Source: RUG11462 sp036308645 (GTDB taxonomy: Bacteria > Bacillota > Clostridia > Oscillospirales > Acutalibacteraceae). From it: a DNA stretch of 64,000 bases. Below are positions 16,139 to 25,800 of this stretch, piece by piece; position 1 is the stretch's first letter, and every line of letters begins with the position of its first letter. A model generated the notes under the pieces. The model worked only from the letters and a program-made list of their open reading frames with translations, searched no databases and was not told the origin of the DNA. The stretch covers positions 7,964-71,963 of the forward strand of contig JAXJVH010000007.1 in the NCBI GenBank assembly GCA_036308645.1. The letters run 5' to 3'. The position numbers and the translations under genes are program-made.

Positions 16139-17179
16139 TTAAATATTTAATACCATATTAACAACCGTTCCCAACATTGCAAATGCAAAAAAGATTAACG
16201 CTAACACGCAAACAACCAGACAAATTACCCATACTGTGCATTTTGTTCCGCCTGCTACTGCAATATCGTTGATACATGCAGGCGTTGGATTGTTTTTCTT
16301 TATAGCAAGAATACTGCCGGCGGCATAATTAAAATACCAATACTTTGCAAAAAGTCCCAAAATTAATGCGAAAGCAAAATTCATAAGACTTATCAAGAAC
16401 ATAATCGGCAAATACTTTGCAGTGGTTTCAACAATTGCTCTAGCGTACTCCTCTTCACCGACAAGGTCATCACTGTTATAATCATAATCATCATAACCTT
16501 CATCGTAACCGTAATAATAATCATAATACTGATCGTCGTCATCGAAATAATCGTCAAAATAATCATCGGCGTCTGCTCCGTAGTCATATTTTGCATTCGG
16601 TGAAATCGAATATGACCCGCTCATATTTTCTCTGACAAATGTTTCGGTAGCGTCGGTGATGTCGCTTACCATAAATACAGCGGTTACGCCGCCTACTATA
16701 TTTAAAGCAAGCGCAATGCTTAATACTATCGCACCGATTTTATTCATTTTGCGGTGAAAAAACCAAAACGCTCCGGCTATAGGCGAAATTAACCAACTCA
16801 ACAAGAACACAAGCGGGCTGAAAGAAACCTTTTTACTGCTGCAAAATTTTCTGAAAGCGGGAATAAAATCATTTTGATTTTTTCCTACAAAAACCGAAAA
16901 TTCCGCTTCGTTTACGCTGTTTAAATCAATTTGTGAGTCAAATTGTGATTCAAACTGATAATCAGAACCGCCCTGTTCTTCTGTGCCGCCTTCTGCACAG
17001 CCTTTTTCTTCTGTTTGAGAATCTGTTTGCGCCGCCGTCAATTGTACTGTCTCATTCTCATCAGGCTGCGGCGCGGCTTGCTCTTTTATATTATCATTAT
17101 CCTCAAAAGCAGCGCCGCATTGACAACAAAATTTTGCGTCATCGGTATTTTGAGCATTACATTTATTACAAGTTTTCAT
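16139..17179 (-). CDS. Zinc-ribbon membrane protein with DUF2628-like core
   Basis: A 346-residue membrane protein. The N terminus is a zinc ribbon (CNKCNAQNTDDAKFCCQCG, Cys pairs at 4/7 and 19/22). A long Glu/Gln/Asp-rich disordered stretch follows (to about 95). Then comes a membrane domain resembling DUF2628: FVGKN..., the KVSFSPLVFLLSWLISPIAGAFWF segment, and hydrophobic helices at about 122-142 and 148-172. An Asp/Tyr-rich loop at 198-238 separates these from two more C-terminal helices. The stop of the RING-like gene lies 17 bases upstream of this start, and both carry the same FVG-type core, so they look like diverged paralogues. Function unknown. Confidence 0.65.
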   Translation of the reverse strand: MKTCNKCNAQNTDDAKFCCQCGAAFEDNDNIKEQAAPQPDENETVQLTAAQTDSQTEEKGCAEGGTEEQGGSDYQFESQFDSQIDLNSVNEAEFSVFVGKNQNDFIPAFRKFCSSKKVSFSPLVFLLSWLISPIAGAFWFFHRKMNKIGAIVLSIALALNIVGGVTAVFMVSDITDATETFVRENMSGSYSISPNAKYDYGADADDYFDDYFDDDDQYYDYYYGYDEGYDDYDYNSDDLVGEEEYARAIVETTAKYLPIMFLISLMNFAFALILGLFAKYWYFNYAAGSILAIKKNNPTPACINDIAVAGGTKCTVWVICLVVCVLALIFFAFAMLGTVVNMVLNI

Positions 17180-17196
17180 ATTAAATCACGTCCCCC

Positions 17197-18069
17197 TCAA
17201 ATAAAACTCATGATAACTAACGAAACTAAATTAACTGCAAAAAACAAGAGCATTGGAAGCATAAGATTTACGCCGCCTTTTTGCATAAAATCAATTTCGG
17301 TGGTTTTTCCCTCTTTTTTCATTGCGTCAATCGAAGAATAAACCTTTTTCTTATAAATATAGTCGCCGAACATTCCCATAAAAATTTTTATAACGAGCGA
17401 CAATAAAGAGCCGATAAAAAGCACTCCTGAAATTTTTAAAACTTCATCGGTAACAATTCCCGTAGCCATAAAATTCTGAACTGCCGAATTTGCGGTTCCG
17501 AGCGAATAAAAAATGCTGTAAAGCACCGAATACAATGCAACCAATATCGACGGATAATAGCATTTTCTTGAAACAAGCCAATATTCAGGCACTAAAAAAG
17601 CTACCCAGTTCCAGTTAATCTTTTTTCTAAGCGCCGCCATTTTTCTGAAAATATTAATATATCGAAGAGCGTTGTATCCGACAAATTTTGCAATATTTTC
17701 AGCGCTTTCGCCGCCGATATCTTCATTTCTGTCAATTCCGTTAGAAGTAAAAAACGGGTTTTCCTGACTTGTTCTGCTGTTGTTAAACTCGCCTTGAAAC
17801 TGCGTATTAAACGCATTATTCGGGTTCGGATTTTGGTTGTTTTCGTTCTGCTCAGCGGTTTGATTGTCAAAATCCGTAGTTCTCGGCGGTTCAATTTTCG
17901 GCGGTTGCCATTGCTCGGGAGTGCCGTGTTTATCGGCATAAGCGCAATGTCCTAACTGCAAATAACATGATTTGTGATGCGGCGCACCGCAATCGGGGCA
18001 AAAAGCCACCTCATCTGTAAAAAGTTTTGCCTTGCAAACGGGGCAAAGCATATTTTCATCAATTTTCAT
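17197..18069 (-). CDS. RING-like zinc-finger membrane protein with DUF2628-like core
   Basis: A 290-residue membrane protein. Residues 9-42 carry a prokaryotic RING-type finger: Cys9, Cys12, Cys24, Cys27, His31/His32, Cys35, His41 and Cys42 in the CPVC...CPDC...HHKSC...GHC spacing. A disordered Asn/Gln/Pro-rich linker (about 60-120) leads into the FVGYNALRYINIFRKM segment and four hydrophobic helices (about 150-290), similar in layout to the neighbour at 16139. Bacterial RING-like fingers of this kind are mostly uncharacterised; no ubiquitin-like gene is visible nearby. The role is unknown. Confidence 0.65.
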   Translation of the reverse strand: MKIDENMLCPVCKAKLFTDEVAFCPDCGAPHHKSCYLQLGHCAYADKHGTPEQWQPPKIEPPRTTDFDNQTAEQNENNQNPNPNNAFNTQFQGEFNNSRTSQENPFFTSNGIDRNEDIGGESAENIAKFVGYNALRYINIFRKMAALRKKINWNWVAFLVPEYWLVSRKCYYPSILVALYSVLYSIFYSLGTANSAVQNFMATGIVTDEVLKISGVLFIGSLLSLVIKIFMGMFGDYIYKKKVYSSIDAMKKEGKTTEIDFMQKGGVNLMLPMLLFFAVNLVSLVIMSFI

Positions 18070-18126
18070 TCAAACTTTCCTTTTGCAAAAATCTTTGTTT
18101 AATATTTATATTTTAAATTAAACAGT

Positions 18127-18648
18127 TTATCGTCTGTTGCGTTTTAAAAAACTGTCAATGGAATATATTACATCAAAATAGTTTTTTCCGTAATTATGAT
18201 ACTCGCCGTTTTCAACCATTCTTTGCAATTCCTCTTTGCTTACCCACTTAACCTCGGCAACCTCATCCTCTTGCAGGCGACAGCGGTTTGCGGGAATGTT
18301 ACATCTTACCGCATAAATATCGTTAATCGAATATTTACGCAACTGACGTTTCACAAGCACCATTCTTCGGCGGGTAACTCTGATTCCCAACTCTTCAAAA
18401 AGTTCTCTTATGGCGGCGTGGCGAGAACCTTCGCTTGAAAACGCCGAACCGCCCGTAGCCGCCCATTCGCCCGGCATAAGCGGTTTTTTATCAGAACGTC
18501 GCTGAATTAAAAACTCGCCCTTATCATTGACAACCCATATATGAACAACTAAATGATACTCTCCTTTAGAAAGTCCTCTGCGACCTCGAACGACCGTTTT
18601 ACCGGTTTTATTTCCGTCCTTATCAAGTATGTCCCAATATTCTATCAT
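18127..18648 (-). CDS. NUDIX hydrolase
   Basis: A 173-residue NUDIX protein. The Nudix box G-x5-E-x7-RE-x2-EE-x-G is complete (from GSAFSSE through RELFEELGI). The N-terminal YWDILDKDGNKTGKTVVRG and the EYHLVVHIWVVN segment resemble the isopentenyl-diphosphate isomerase-like or YfcD-like branch of the family. Substrate not evident. It is the first gene on the minus strand after the divergent mnmG promoter region, about 60 bases before the RING-like protein gene. Confidence 0.88.
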   Translation of the reverse strand: MIEYWDILDKDGNKTGKTVVRGRRGLSKGEYHLVVHIWVVNDKGEFLIQRRSDKKPLMPGEWAATGGSAFSSEGSRHAAIRELFEELGIRVTRRRMVLVKRQLRKYSINDIYAVRCNIPANRCRLQEDEVAEVKWVSKEELQRMVENGEYHNYGKNYFDVIYSIDSFLKRNRR

Positions 18649-18793
18649 ACTTTATCTCCAAAATACAAAACTACTATCATAGATATTTTACTATATTTTC
18701 GTTTTATTTTCAAGCGGTATATTTGAATATTAAAATTTAATTCTTAATTTATTAAAATTTTGAAACTTTTTATTGCGTTTGTGATATAAATAA

Positions 18794-18822
18794 TTGAATT
18801 TTTATTTATTATTTGATATAAT
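18794..18822 (+). promoter_or_regulatory. Promoter of mnmG
   Basis: TTGAAT (18794-18799), a 17-base spacer and TATAAT (18817-18822) form a good sigma-A promoter 20-40 bases ahead of the mnmG ribosome binding site. The rest of the 198-base gap is AT-rich with no other clear signal. Confidence 0.65.
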
Positions 18823-18858
18823 GATTTTAATATTTTAATTTCAGAGGTGAAAAAAGGC

Positions 18859-20733
18859 TTGGCATATTTTGCAGGAAATATTGACGTTGCAGTAATAGGC
18901 GCAGGTCATGCAGGCATTGAAGCGGCTTTGGCGGCTTCAAGATTGAATCTTAATACAATTATCTTTACCATAAATCTTGATTCGGTGGGAAATTTGCCTT
19001 GCAATCCCGCTATCGGCGGTACGGCAAAAGGACATTTGGTAAGAGAATTGGACGCTTTAGGCGGTGAAATGGGCAAAGCCGCCGACGAAACCTTTATTCA
19101 ATCGAGAATGTTAAACAAAGGCAAAGGCCCTGCGGTACACTCGCTACGCGCGCAGATTGACAGAAGGCATTATTCCGAGCGAATGAAACATTGCCTTGAA
19201 AAACAGGAAAATCTAACGCTGATACAAGCCGAGATTACCGCTATCGAGCAAGACGGCGAAGTTTGGAAGATTTATACCAGAATGGACGCTTGCTATACCG
19301 CAAAGGCGGTAATTATCTGCACAGGTACATATCTCGGCGGAAAAGTATACATAGGCGAAGTTAATTACGAATCGGGTCCGGACGGACTTTTCCCCGCCGC
19401 TTTTTTAGGCGAATCTTTGAGAAAACTAGGCGTAAAAACAAGACGCTTTAAAACAGGCACGCCGCCGAGAGTTCTGCGTTCTTCAATTGATTTTTCGGAA
19501 CTTGAAGAACAGTACGGCGACAACCCGATTACGCCTTTTTCTTATGATACCGACCCTAAAACGCTTACCAACAAAGCGATATGCCACATCACCTGGACAA
19601 ACGAAAAAACCAAAGAGATTATTTTAAATAATCTTCACCGTTCGCCGCTTTACGCAGGTGAAATTGAAGGCGTAGGACCGAGATACTGTCCGAGTATTGA
19701 AGATAAAACGGTGCGTTTTAAAGACAAACAGCGCCATCAGATTTTTATTGAGCCATGCGGTCTTAACACCGAAGAAATGTATTTGCAGGGCGTTTCTTCT
19801 TCGCTCCCTGAAGAAGTTCAGCAACAGATGTACCACAGCATTAAAGGTCTTGAAAACTGTAAAATTATGCGTACCGCTTACGCTATTGAATATGATTGCA
19901 TTGACCCTACCGCACTTTATGCCACTTTGGAATTTAAAGATTTTTCGGGGCTTTACGGCGCAGGTCAATTTAACGGCTCTTCGGGTTATGAGGAGGCGGC
20001 GGTGCAAGGCTTTGTTGCAGGCGTCAACGCCGCAAGAAAGATAAAGGGCGAAAGTCCTCTTATTCTTTCAAGAGCCGACTCTTATATTGGCACTTTGATT
20101 GACGACCTTGTGACAAAAGGTTGCAACGAACCTTACAGAATGATGACATCTCGTTCGGAATACCGCCTTGTTTTAAGGCAGGATAATGCCGACGAGCGAT
20201 TAATGGCAATCGGCAGAGAAATAGGACTTATCAACGATAAAAAATGGGAGGACTTTGAGCAAAGGCAAACACTTAAACAAAAAGAAATCGAACGTGCAAA
20301 CTCGGTTGTTTTTCCGCCGAATGATGAGCTTAATAAAATTTTAGAATCAAATAATACCGCTCCTGCGACAACGGGAATTCGTCTTTGCGACCTTATAAAG
20401 CGCCCCCAGCTTGATTATGAAAAACTGACTGAAATTGATAAAACCCGTCCCGATATTCCGAACGATGTTTTGCTTTCGGCACAAACCGAGATAAAGTATG
20501 ACGGATACATAAAAAGACAAAACTCCGCTATAAAAGAGTTGAAAAGACTTGAAAACAAAAGTCTGCCCGAAAATATTGACTACAATTCAATATTAGGGCT
20601 GAGACTTGAAGCAAGAGAAAAATTAAGCAAAATAAGACCGAAAAACATAGGTCAGGCATCACGAGTTTCGGGAGTATCCCCCGCTGATGTTTCGGTGCTA
20701 TTGATTTGGCTCGAGAAAGGAAACTCAAAATGA
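18859..20733 (+). CDS. mnmG: tRNA uridine-5-carboxymethylaminomethyl synthesis enzyme MnmG
   Basis: An FAD-dependent enzyme that with MnmE modifies the wobble uridine of several tRNAs. The N terminus has the dinucleotide motif VIGAGHAGIEAA. The GTPPR, PRYCPSIEDK and GYEEAAVQG segments are typical. I place the start at the TTG at 18859 (MAYFAGNIDV...), which matches the usual family N terminus. The upstream GTG at 18847 is part of the AGAGGTG ribosome binding site. That gives 624 residues, the normal size. mnmE is not in the window. The stop overlaps the start of the CDF transporter. Confidence 0.95.
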   Translation: MAYFAGNIDVAVIGAGHAGIEAALAASRLNLNTIIFTINLDSVGNLPCNPAIGGTAKGHLVRELDALGGEMGKAADETFIQSRMLNKGKGPAVHSLRAQIDRRHYSERMKHCLEKQENLTLIQAEITAIEQDGEVWKIYTRMDACYTAKAVIICTGTYLGGKVYIGEVNYESGPDGLFPAAFLGESLRKLGVKTRRFKTGTPPRVLRSSIDFSELEEQYGDNPITPFSYDTDPKTLTNKAICHITWTNEKTKEIILNNLHRSPLYAGEIEGVGPRYCPSIEDKTVRFKDKQRHQIFIEPCGLNTEEMYLQGVSSSLPEEVQQQMYHSIKGLENCKIMRTAYAIEYDCIDPTALYATLEFKDFSGLYGAGQFNGSSGYEEAAVQGFVAGVNAARKIKGESPLILSRADSYIGTLIDDLVTKGCNEPYRMMTSRSEYRLVLRQDNADERLMAIGREIGLINDKKWEDFEQRQTLKQKEIERANSVVFPPNDELNKILESNNTAPATTGIRLCDLIKRPQLDYEKLTEIDKTRPDIPNDVLLSAQTEIKYDGYIKRQNSAIKELKRLENKSLPENIDYNSILGLRLEAREKLSKIRPKNIGQASRVSGVSPADVSVLLIWLEKGNSK

Positions 20734-21917
20734 CGGAGTTTTTACTAAAAAGGTTTGTAAAAGATTATAAAAACACATCAAATCAAGAAGTTCGCGAGCG
20801 TTACGGTTCTTTTGCGGGAATCGTCGGTATTTTTGTAAATATTACGCTTTTTATTGCAAAATTCATCGCCGCATTGCTTTCGGGATTTTCTATTTCCGTT
20901 CTTGCCGACGCTTTAAACAACCTTTTTGACGCAGTTTCATCTGTAGTTACTTTTGCAGGCTTTAAAATTGCTAACAAAGCCGAGGACAAGGATCACCCTT
21001 TCGGTCATGGCAGAATGGAATACATTTCGGGACTGATAGTTTCATTTATCATAATTTTAGTCGGTTTTGAACTTTTAAAAGAATCAATACCGAAGATTTT
21101 TAATCCCGAAGCCGCCGCTTACAGCCTTATTTCGATTATTATTATGTTGGCGGCAATTCTAATTAAAATATGGCTCGGACTTTTTAACAAAAATTTAGGC
21201 AAACGCATAACTTCAGCCGCTTTAAACGCTACCGCAATGGATTCATTTTGCGATGTTGCCGCAACTTCGGCAGTTTTAATAGGTCTTGTAGTAGGTCTTG
21301 CGTTTAACATTAATATTGAGGGCTACACAGGTTCTATAGTAGCCGCATTTATTATCTACACAGGCATTATGGCGGCAAAAGATACTCTCTCTCCGCTTCT
21401 TGGCGAAGCGCCGGACGAGGATTTTGTAGAAAATATTGAAAAAACCGTTATGGCTCATGACGAGGTTATCGGTATTCACGATTTAATAGTGCACGATTAC
21501 GGTCCGGGGAGAAAGATGATTTCTTTACACGCAGAGGTTTCATCAGACGGAGATATTTTAAAAATTCACGATGCAATCGACCTTATTGAAATGGAACTCG
21601 GCGCAAAATTTCACTGCGTTGCGACAATACACATGGACCCGATTGATTTAAACTGTGAAACCACCAACACCTTGAAAAAACAAGTCGGCGAAATTCTTGA
21701 AAGCATTGACGGTTCGCTTTCGTTTCACGATTTCAGAATAGTATCGGGACCTACCCATACAAACTTAATTTTCGATGTCGTTATGCCTTACAGTTTCCCT
21801 GTTTCCGCCGAAACGCTCAAAAGTGAAATCAAGGAAAAAGTGAGTAAAATAAACGAAAACTATTTCTGCGTTATAAATATTGATAAAAAATACGTAACCG
21901 AAAAAGAAACGGAGTAA
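20730..21917 (+). CDS. Cation diffusion facilitator (metal efflux) transporter
   Basis: A 395-residue CDF-family antiporter. There are six hydrophobic segments in the first 230 residues, with metal-site motifs DALNNLFD in helix 2 and DSFCD in helix 5, and the HPFGHGRMEYISG loop between helices 2 and 3. The cytoplasmic ferredoxin-like C-terminal domain (HDLIVHDYGPGRKMISLHAEV) is followed by a second similar-sized extension. The helix-2 motif is of the DxxxD type found in manganese/iron exporters, so Mn or Fe is as likely as Zn. The ATG at 20730 overlaps the mnmG stop (ATGA); AAAGGAAA serves as binding site. Confidence 0.9.
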   Translation: MTEFLLKRFVKDYKNTSNQEVRERYGSFAGIVGIFVNITLFIAKFIAALLSGFSISVLADALNNLFDAVSSVVTFAGFKIANKAEDKDHPFGHGRMEYISGLIVSFIIILVGFELLKESIPKIFNPEAAAYSLISIIIMLAAILIKIWLGLFNKNLGKRITSAALNATAMDSFCDVAATSAVLIGLVVGLAFNINIEGYTGSIVAAFIIYTGIMAAKDTLSPLLGEAPDEDFVENIEKTVMAHDEVIGIHDLIVHDYGPGRKMISLHAEVSSDGDILKIHDAIDLIEMELGAKFHCVATIHMDPIDLNCETTNTLKKQVGEILESIDGSLSFHDFRIVSGPTHTNLIFDVVMPYSFPVSAETLKSEIKEKVSKINENYFCVINIDKKYVTEKETE

Positions 21918-21919
21918 AA

Positions 21920-22705
21920 ATGAGAAAAGAGAGCAAAAAGATGAGCAAATCAAATTACAGCGATAGCGTAAAACGCCTTCGGGAATTTCTTAAAGAAAAG
22001 GAAAAAAGCAGACAAGACTGGGCGAAAGAAAGTTGGTCACATTCAGGCGGTAAACTTCATAAAATAGGCAGGGTTTTAGTTCCTGTTGTTTCATTTGCAG
22101 GTATGTTTTTAATGATAATGGTATGCTTGATAAGATTTATGAACATTCCGCAAATCGGCAGAGCGCTTGCAGGAAACGCAAGCGGTTTAAACGAAACCGC
22201 AAAGGAAGACCCTGCGATTTATCCGTTTTTTGTTCTCGTTTTTATTGCGTTGTGTCTGCTTGTTTATACCTCTATAAGATTTATTAAAGGTAAATTCAAA
22301 AACACGCCTTACCTATTGTTCGGCACTTCGCTGTTTTTATCGCTTTGCGCTTTATTGCGTTACGGCGCAGATCAGGGTACTTTTCCCGATAATTCGGGTT
22401 TTGACGGCGCACCTACCTTTACTTATTTTGAATATTGCCTGTTTACGCTCGGTGTTTTTGCGGCAGTAGCGGTTTTTGCTTTAATTCTTATGATTATAGA
22501 ACTGCGCGACAAACGTGAATTCAACCGAAATGTCGAGCATACGCTGCTTAAAATTATTCCAAAAGAAAAGTCAGGCGATTTACTGACAGAAGAAGAGTAT
22601 TCAAAACTTATAGATGAATATATAGAATCCGAAAAGCAAAAATCAGAACTTGAGTTTTTAAGTAAAAAAGAAGCAAAAAAACATAAAAAGCGCAAGCACA
22701 ATTAA
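21920..22705 (+). CDS. Membrane protein of unknown function
   Basis: I do not recognise this 261-residue protein. It has a charged N-terminal region with a short helical stretch (VKRLREFLKEKEKSRQDW) and four hydrophobic segments, at about 52-75, 100-120, 130-146 and 171-192. A charged C-terminal tail rich in Lys/Glu ends in a KKHKKRKHN cluster. It starts 2 bases after the transporter stop, with GGAG as binding site, and is the last gene of the mnmG operon. Confidence 0.65.
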   Translation: MRKESKKMSKSNYSDSVKRLREFLKEKEKSRQDWAKESWSHSGGKLHKIGRVLVPVVSFAGMFLMIMVCLIRFMNIPQIGRALAGNASGLNETAKEDPAIYPFFVLVFIALCLLVYTSIRFIKGKFKNTPYLLFGTSLFLSLCALLRYGADQGTFPDNSGFDGAPTFTYFEYCLFTLGVFAAVAVFALILMIIELRDKREFNRNVEHTLLKIIPKEKSGDLLTEEEYSKLIDEYIESEKQKSELEFLSKKEAKKHKKRKHN

Positions 22706-22718
22706 AAAAACAGATTGC

Positions 22719-22756
22719 AAAACCGCAGTATTAAAAAACATACTGCGGTTTTTTGT
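22719..22756 (+). terminator. Terminator after the mnmG operon
   Basis: Arms AAACCGCAGTA and TACTGCGGTTT enclose an A-rich loop and are followed by TTTT. It lies 15 bases after the last stop of the unit. Confidence 0.85.
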
Positions 22757-22821
22757 CTGATAATATTGCAACACAATCGACATAAAAGCAAATAAATACA
22801 ATATTTTGACCATTTTTTACA

Positions 22822-22851
22822 TTGAAAAAACAATAATCTTTTTAGTATTAT
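22822..22851 (+). promoter_or_regulatory. Likely promoter of the esterase gene
   Basis: TTGAAA (22822-22827), an 18-base spacer and TATTAT (22846-22851) lie 36 bases ahead of the start codon of the secreted esterase, which has its own AGGAGG site. The region is AT-rich, so other choices are possible. Confidence 0.45.
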
Positions 22852-22887
22852 AAAATTAATATAAATATTTATTAATAGGAGGCTTTT

Positions 22888-25800
22888 ATGAAAAAACAAC
22901 TATCAATAATTCTGGCAATTGTAATGTTATTTACGGTTATCGGTTCGATGCAAATTGCAAATGCCGAGTCAGAACCTATCGAAATTCTTACAGTAAAAGA
23001 TCAAATCCGTACTGTCGGCAGAACCGAAGAAGTCGATAACGGTATTGCCTGCGACTGGACTGCAAGCGGTATTGAATTTAATGCCGTTTGCGAAGAAAAT
23101 TCAAGTATTGCATTAACCATAAATTCAAACGCTGAATGTTATTTTACTGTTTTTATTGATGATGTTCGTCAAGATTACAGAGTTCGCACTTTGAGCGGAG
23201 ATTATACCCCTGTATTCGCATCTGCCGAAAACGGACTTGAATCCGGCAAACATAAAATAAAAATTATAAAACAAACAGAACGCTCGAATGTAAAAACCAC
23301 CATTAAAGCAATTTCGCTCAATAATGTTGTTTTAAGCGACAAACCCGAAGAGCCTGAATATATTTTTGAAATGGTCGGCGACTCTATTACAAGCGGTTTC
23401 GGCTCGCTTGATACAAACAATCAAGAGGCAAAATACTCTGACGGTACCAGAACTTACGCTTATCTCACTGCTCAAAACTTCGGGGCGGAAGCAAGAGTGG
23501 TTTCTCAATCAGGCGGCTTTATAACTTCTCTTTATAACCAGTATATCAAAAATTCCCGTGACGACAATGCTTTTGATTATTCAGCGTACAAAAAGCCAAA
23601 TGTTGTTACACTTGCTTTCGGAACAAACGACGGCTCAAGAACCGTAGAATATTGGCAGACCGGTATTCAGAATTTCGCCGACGCAATTCGCACGGGATAT
23701 AACGATAATTCAATTCCGATTGTGTTTATCCACAATCTCATATCTAACGATGACAAATTAAGAGCAAATGTTGCGACGGCTATTAAAAACCTTAAAGCAG
23801 AAGATGAAACAAAATACAGCAATATATATGTAACTTCAGGTAATAATCCTCAAGGTGGTCATCCGGGTCAACAAAGCCATTATAAAACCTCTAAAAAACT
23901 TACAAGAGATTTGGTGGAATTCGGTTTAATGCCTGCAAGCGCTTTAAAAGACGACGCTACTATTATTCTTAATGAATCAAGCCAAAAAGAAATAACGGTT
24001 AATAATTTTGACAGTAATATTACTGCTGTTGACGGCATTACAAGCGAACTCGTTTCACCGCTTGACCCTGCAGATAACGGCGTAGACGGCAAATATGCCG
24101 TTAAATTTACCGCAGACGGCACTCAAACGGAAGTTGCCGATAAAAACACATTACATGCAACATTCGGTACTGTAGCCAATACAAATTATAAAACAAAGGG
24201 TATCTCGTTCTATCTTAAATATCATGATACGGATTATGATTCAAGCGATGAAACCTCGGTTTATGATATTCCGAGACTGTATTTTGTGAACGGAAACGGA
24301 GATAGCACCGCTTACGACCTTTACAGCGTAAAACTCAGCGATGTTAAAGATAACGAATTAACCAAAGTTGAAATATACTGGAATGAAATGCCGTATTCAA
24401 ATTATATTTTCTTGAGATCATTTATAAATTGTAATTCGGTTAAACTGTGCCTTGATATGCACGGAGAATGTGAATATACCATTGATAATATGCAGGCTAT
24501 TCTATGCGATTATACTTATTCGGATAACAGCAATCAGGCTTATACATATACCAAAGGATACAGTTCATACGAAGTTATCGGTATTTTGGACGGTTATGAA
24601 GCGGCAACTACCGTAACATCTGCAACTTCTGCAACCACAACAACTTCTACCGCAACAACCACAAAGGGAACCGAAACAAGTTCATCCGCTTCCTCTGCTA
24701 CAGATTCCGAATATACAAAAGTATTGGATTTTGATACTACGCTTACAGAACCTGTATTCGGTTGGCAGAACGGAACCGACAAGAGTTCGGTTATTGACTA
24801 CACAACAGTAGATGAAACCTACGCCGACGGCAACGTTGCCATGCTTGCAAGTTCAAACAACTACAACAATGTAGGCTTTTTGTTGGGCGATGTATTCTCG
24901 GGCAAAAAGGTAAAATCAATTTCTTTTGAGATTTGGTCAACAACTGCATTTAATCTTGACAACAGATCGGGTTTGAGAAACGGTACAAATTATGCCGACC
25001 CTGAAATTGATATGAGAAATCTTGGGTACAATGACAGCAAGAAATTTTTAATTACTAAAGAAAAACAAAATCTTATTTTTGATTTTTCAAATATTTCTGT
25101 AGATGTAACCGCTTGGACAAATCCTCATGTTTCTTTCAATCTCAGCAAAACTACCACTCTGTATATTGATAATATTACTGTTACTTATGAAAGATATTAT
25201 GCAGATTTAGACGTTGAGGGTAATGTAGAAAGAGTATACGCTGACGAAAACGGTTATATTACTTTACCTGACGTCGCTATTTCAACAGGTGATTTTGCAG
25301 GTTGGGCAACTGATGATGATGCAGATAATATAATCCCTGCAAACACTTCATTAAACATTAGCAAAGATACTGTTTTCTATGCGGTTTCAAGCAACAGACT
25401 CGACCAAGAAGCACCGGCTGCCCCTGTTGTTGAATCAGTAGGAGCAACAACAGTAACTCTTGTTGCAAATGATTCTTATCAGTACAGTATGGACGGCACA
25501 GTTTGGCAGAACAGCAATATATTTACCGGACTTGATTCTGCAACGGAGTATACGTTCTATCAAAGATATAAAGCTACTGCAACACATAAATCAAGTCCTG
25601 CTTCCGAAGGATTAAAAGTTACAACCGCTACCGTATATAACTTTGAAGCAGAAAAAACAGTAGGTGCATATTCGGGTACATTAAATAGTAACAGTTCTAA
25701 CTCTGATACATCAACAGGTTCTTTGATTTATGCAGTTCACGACGCTTCAAATCCTGCCGTAGGACACTATGTTGAATATAAATTTACAGGAATAACTACC

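Noticed and set aside
16480..16590. Repetitive cat/aat DNA suggesting a microsatellite
   Set aside because: It encodes the Asp/Tyr-rich loop of the zinc-ribbon membrane protein and stays in frame.
24600..24715. Low-complexity repeat-like DNA
   Set aside because: It is the coding sequence of the Thr/Ser-rich linker of the esterase, not an independent repeat.
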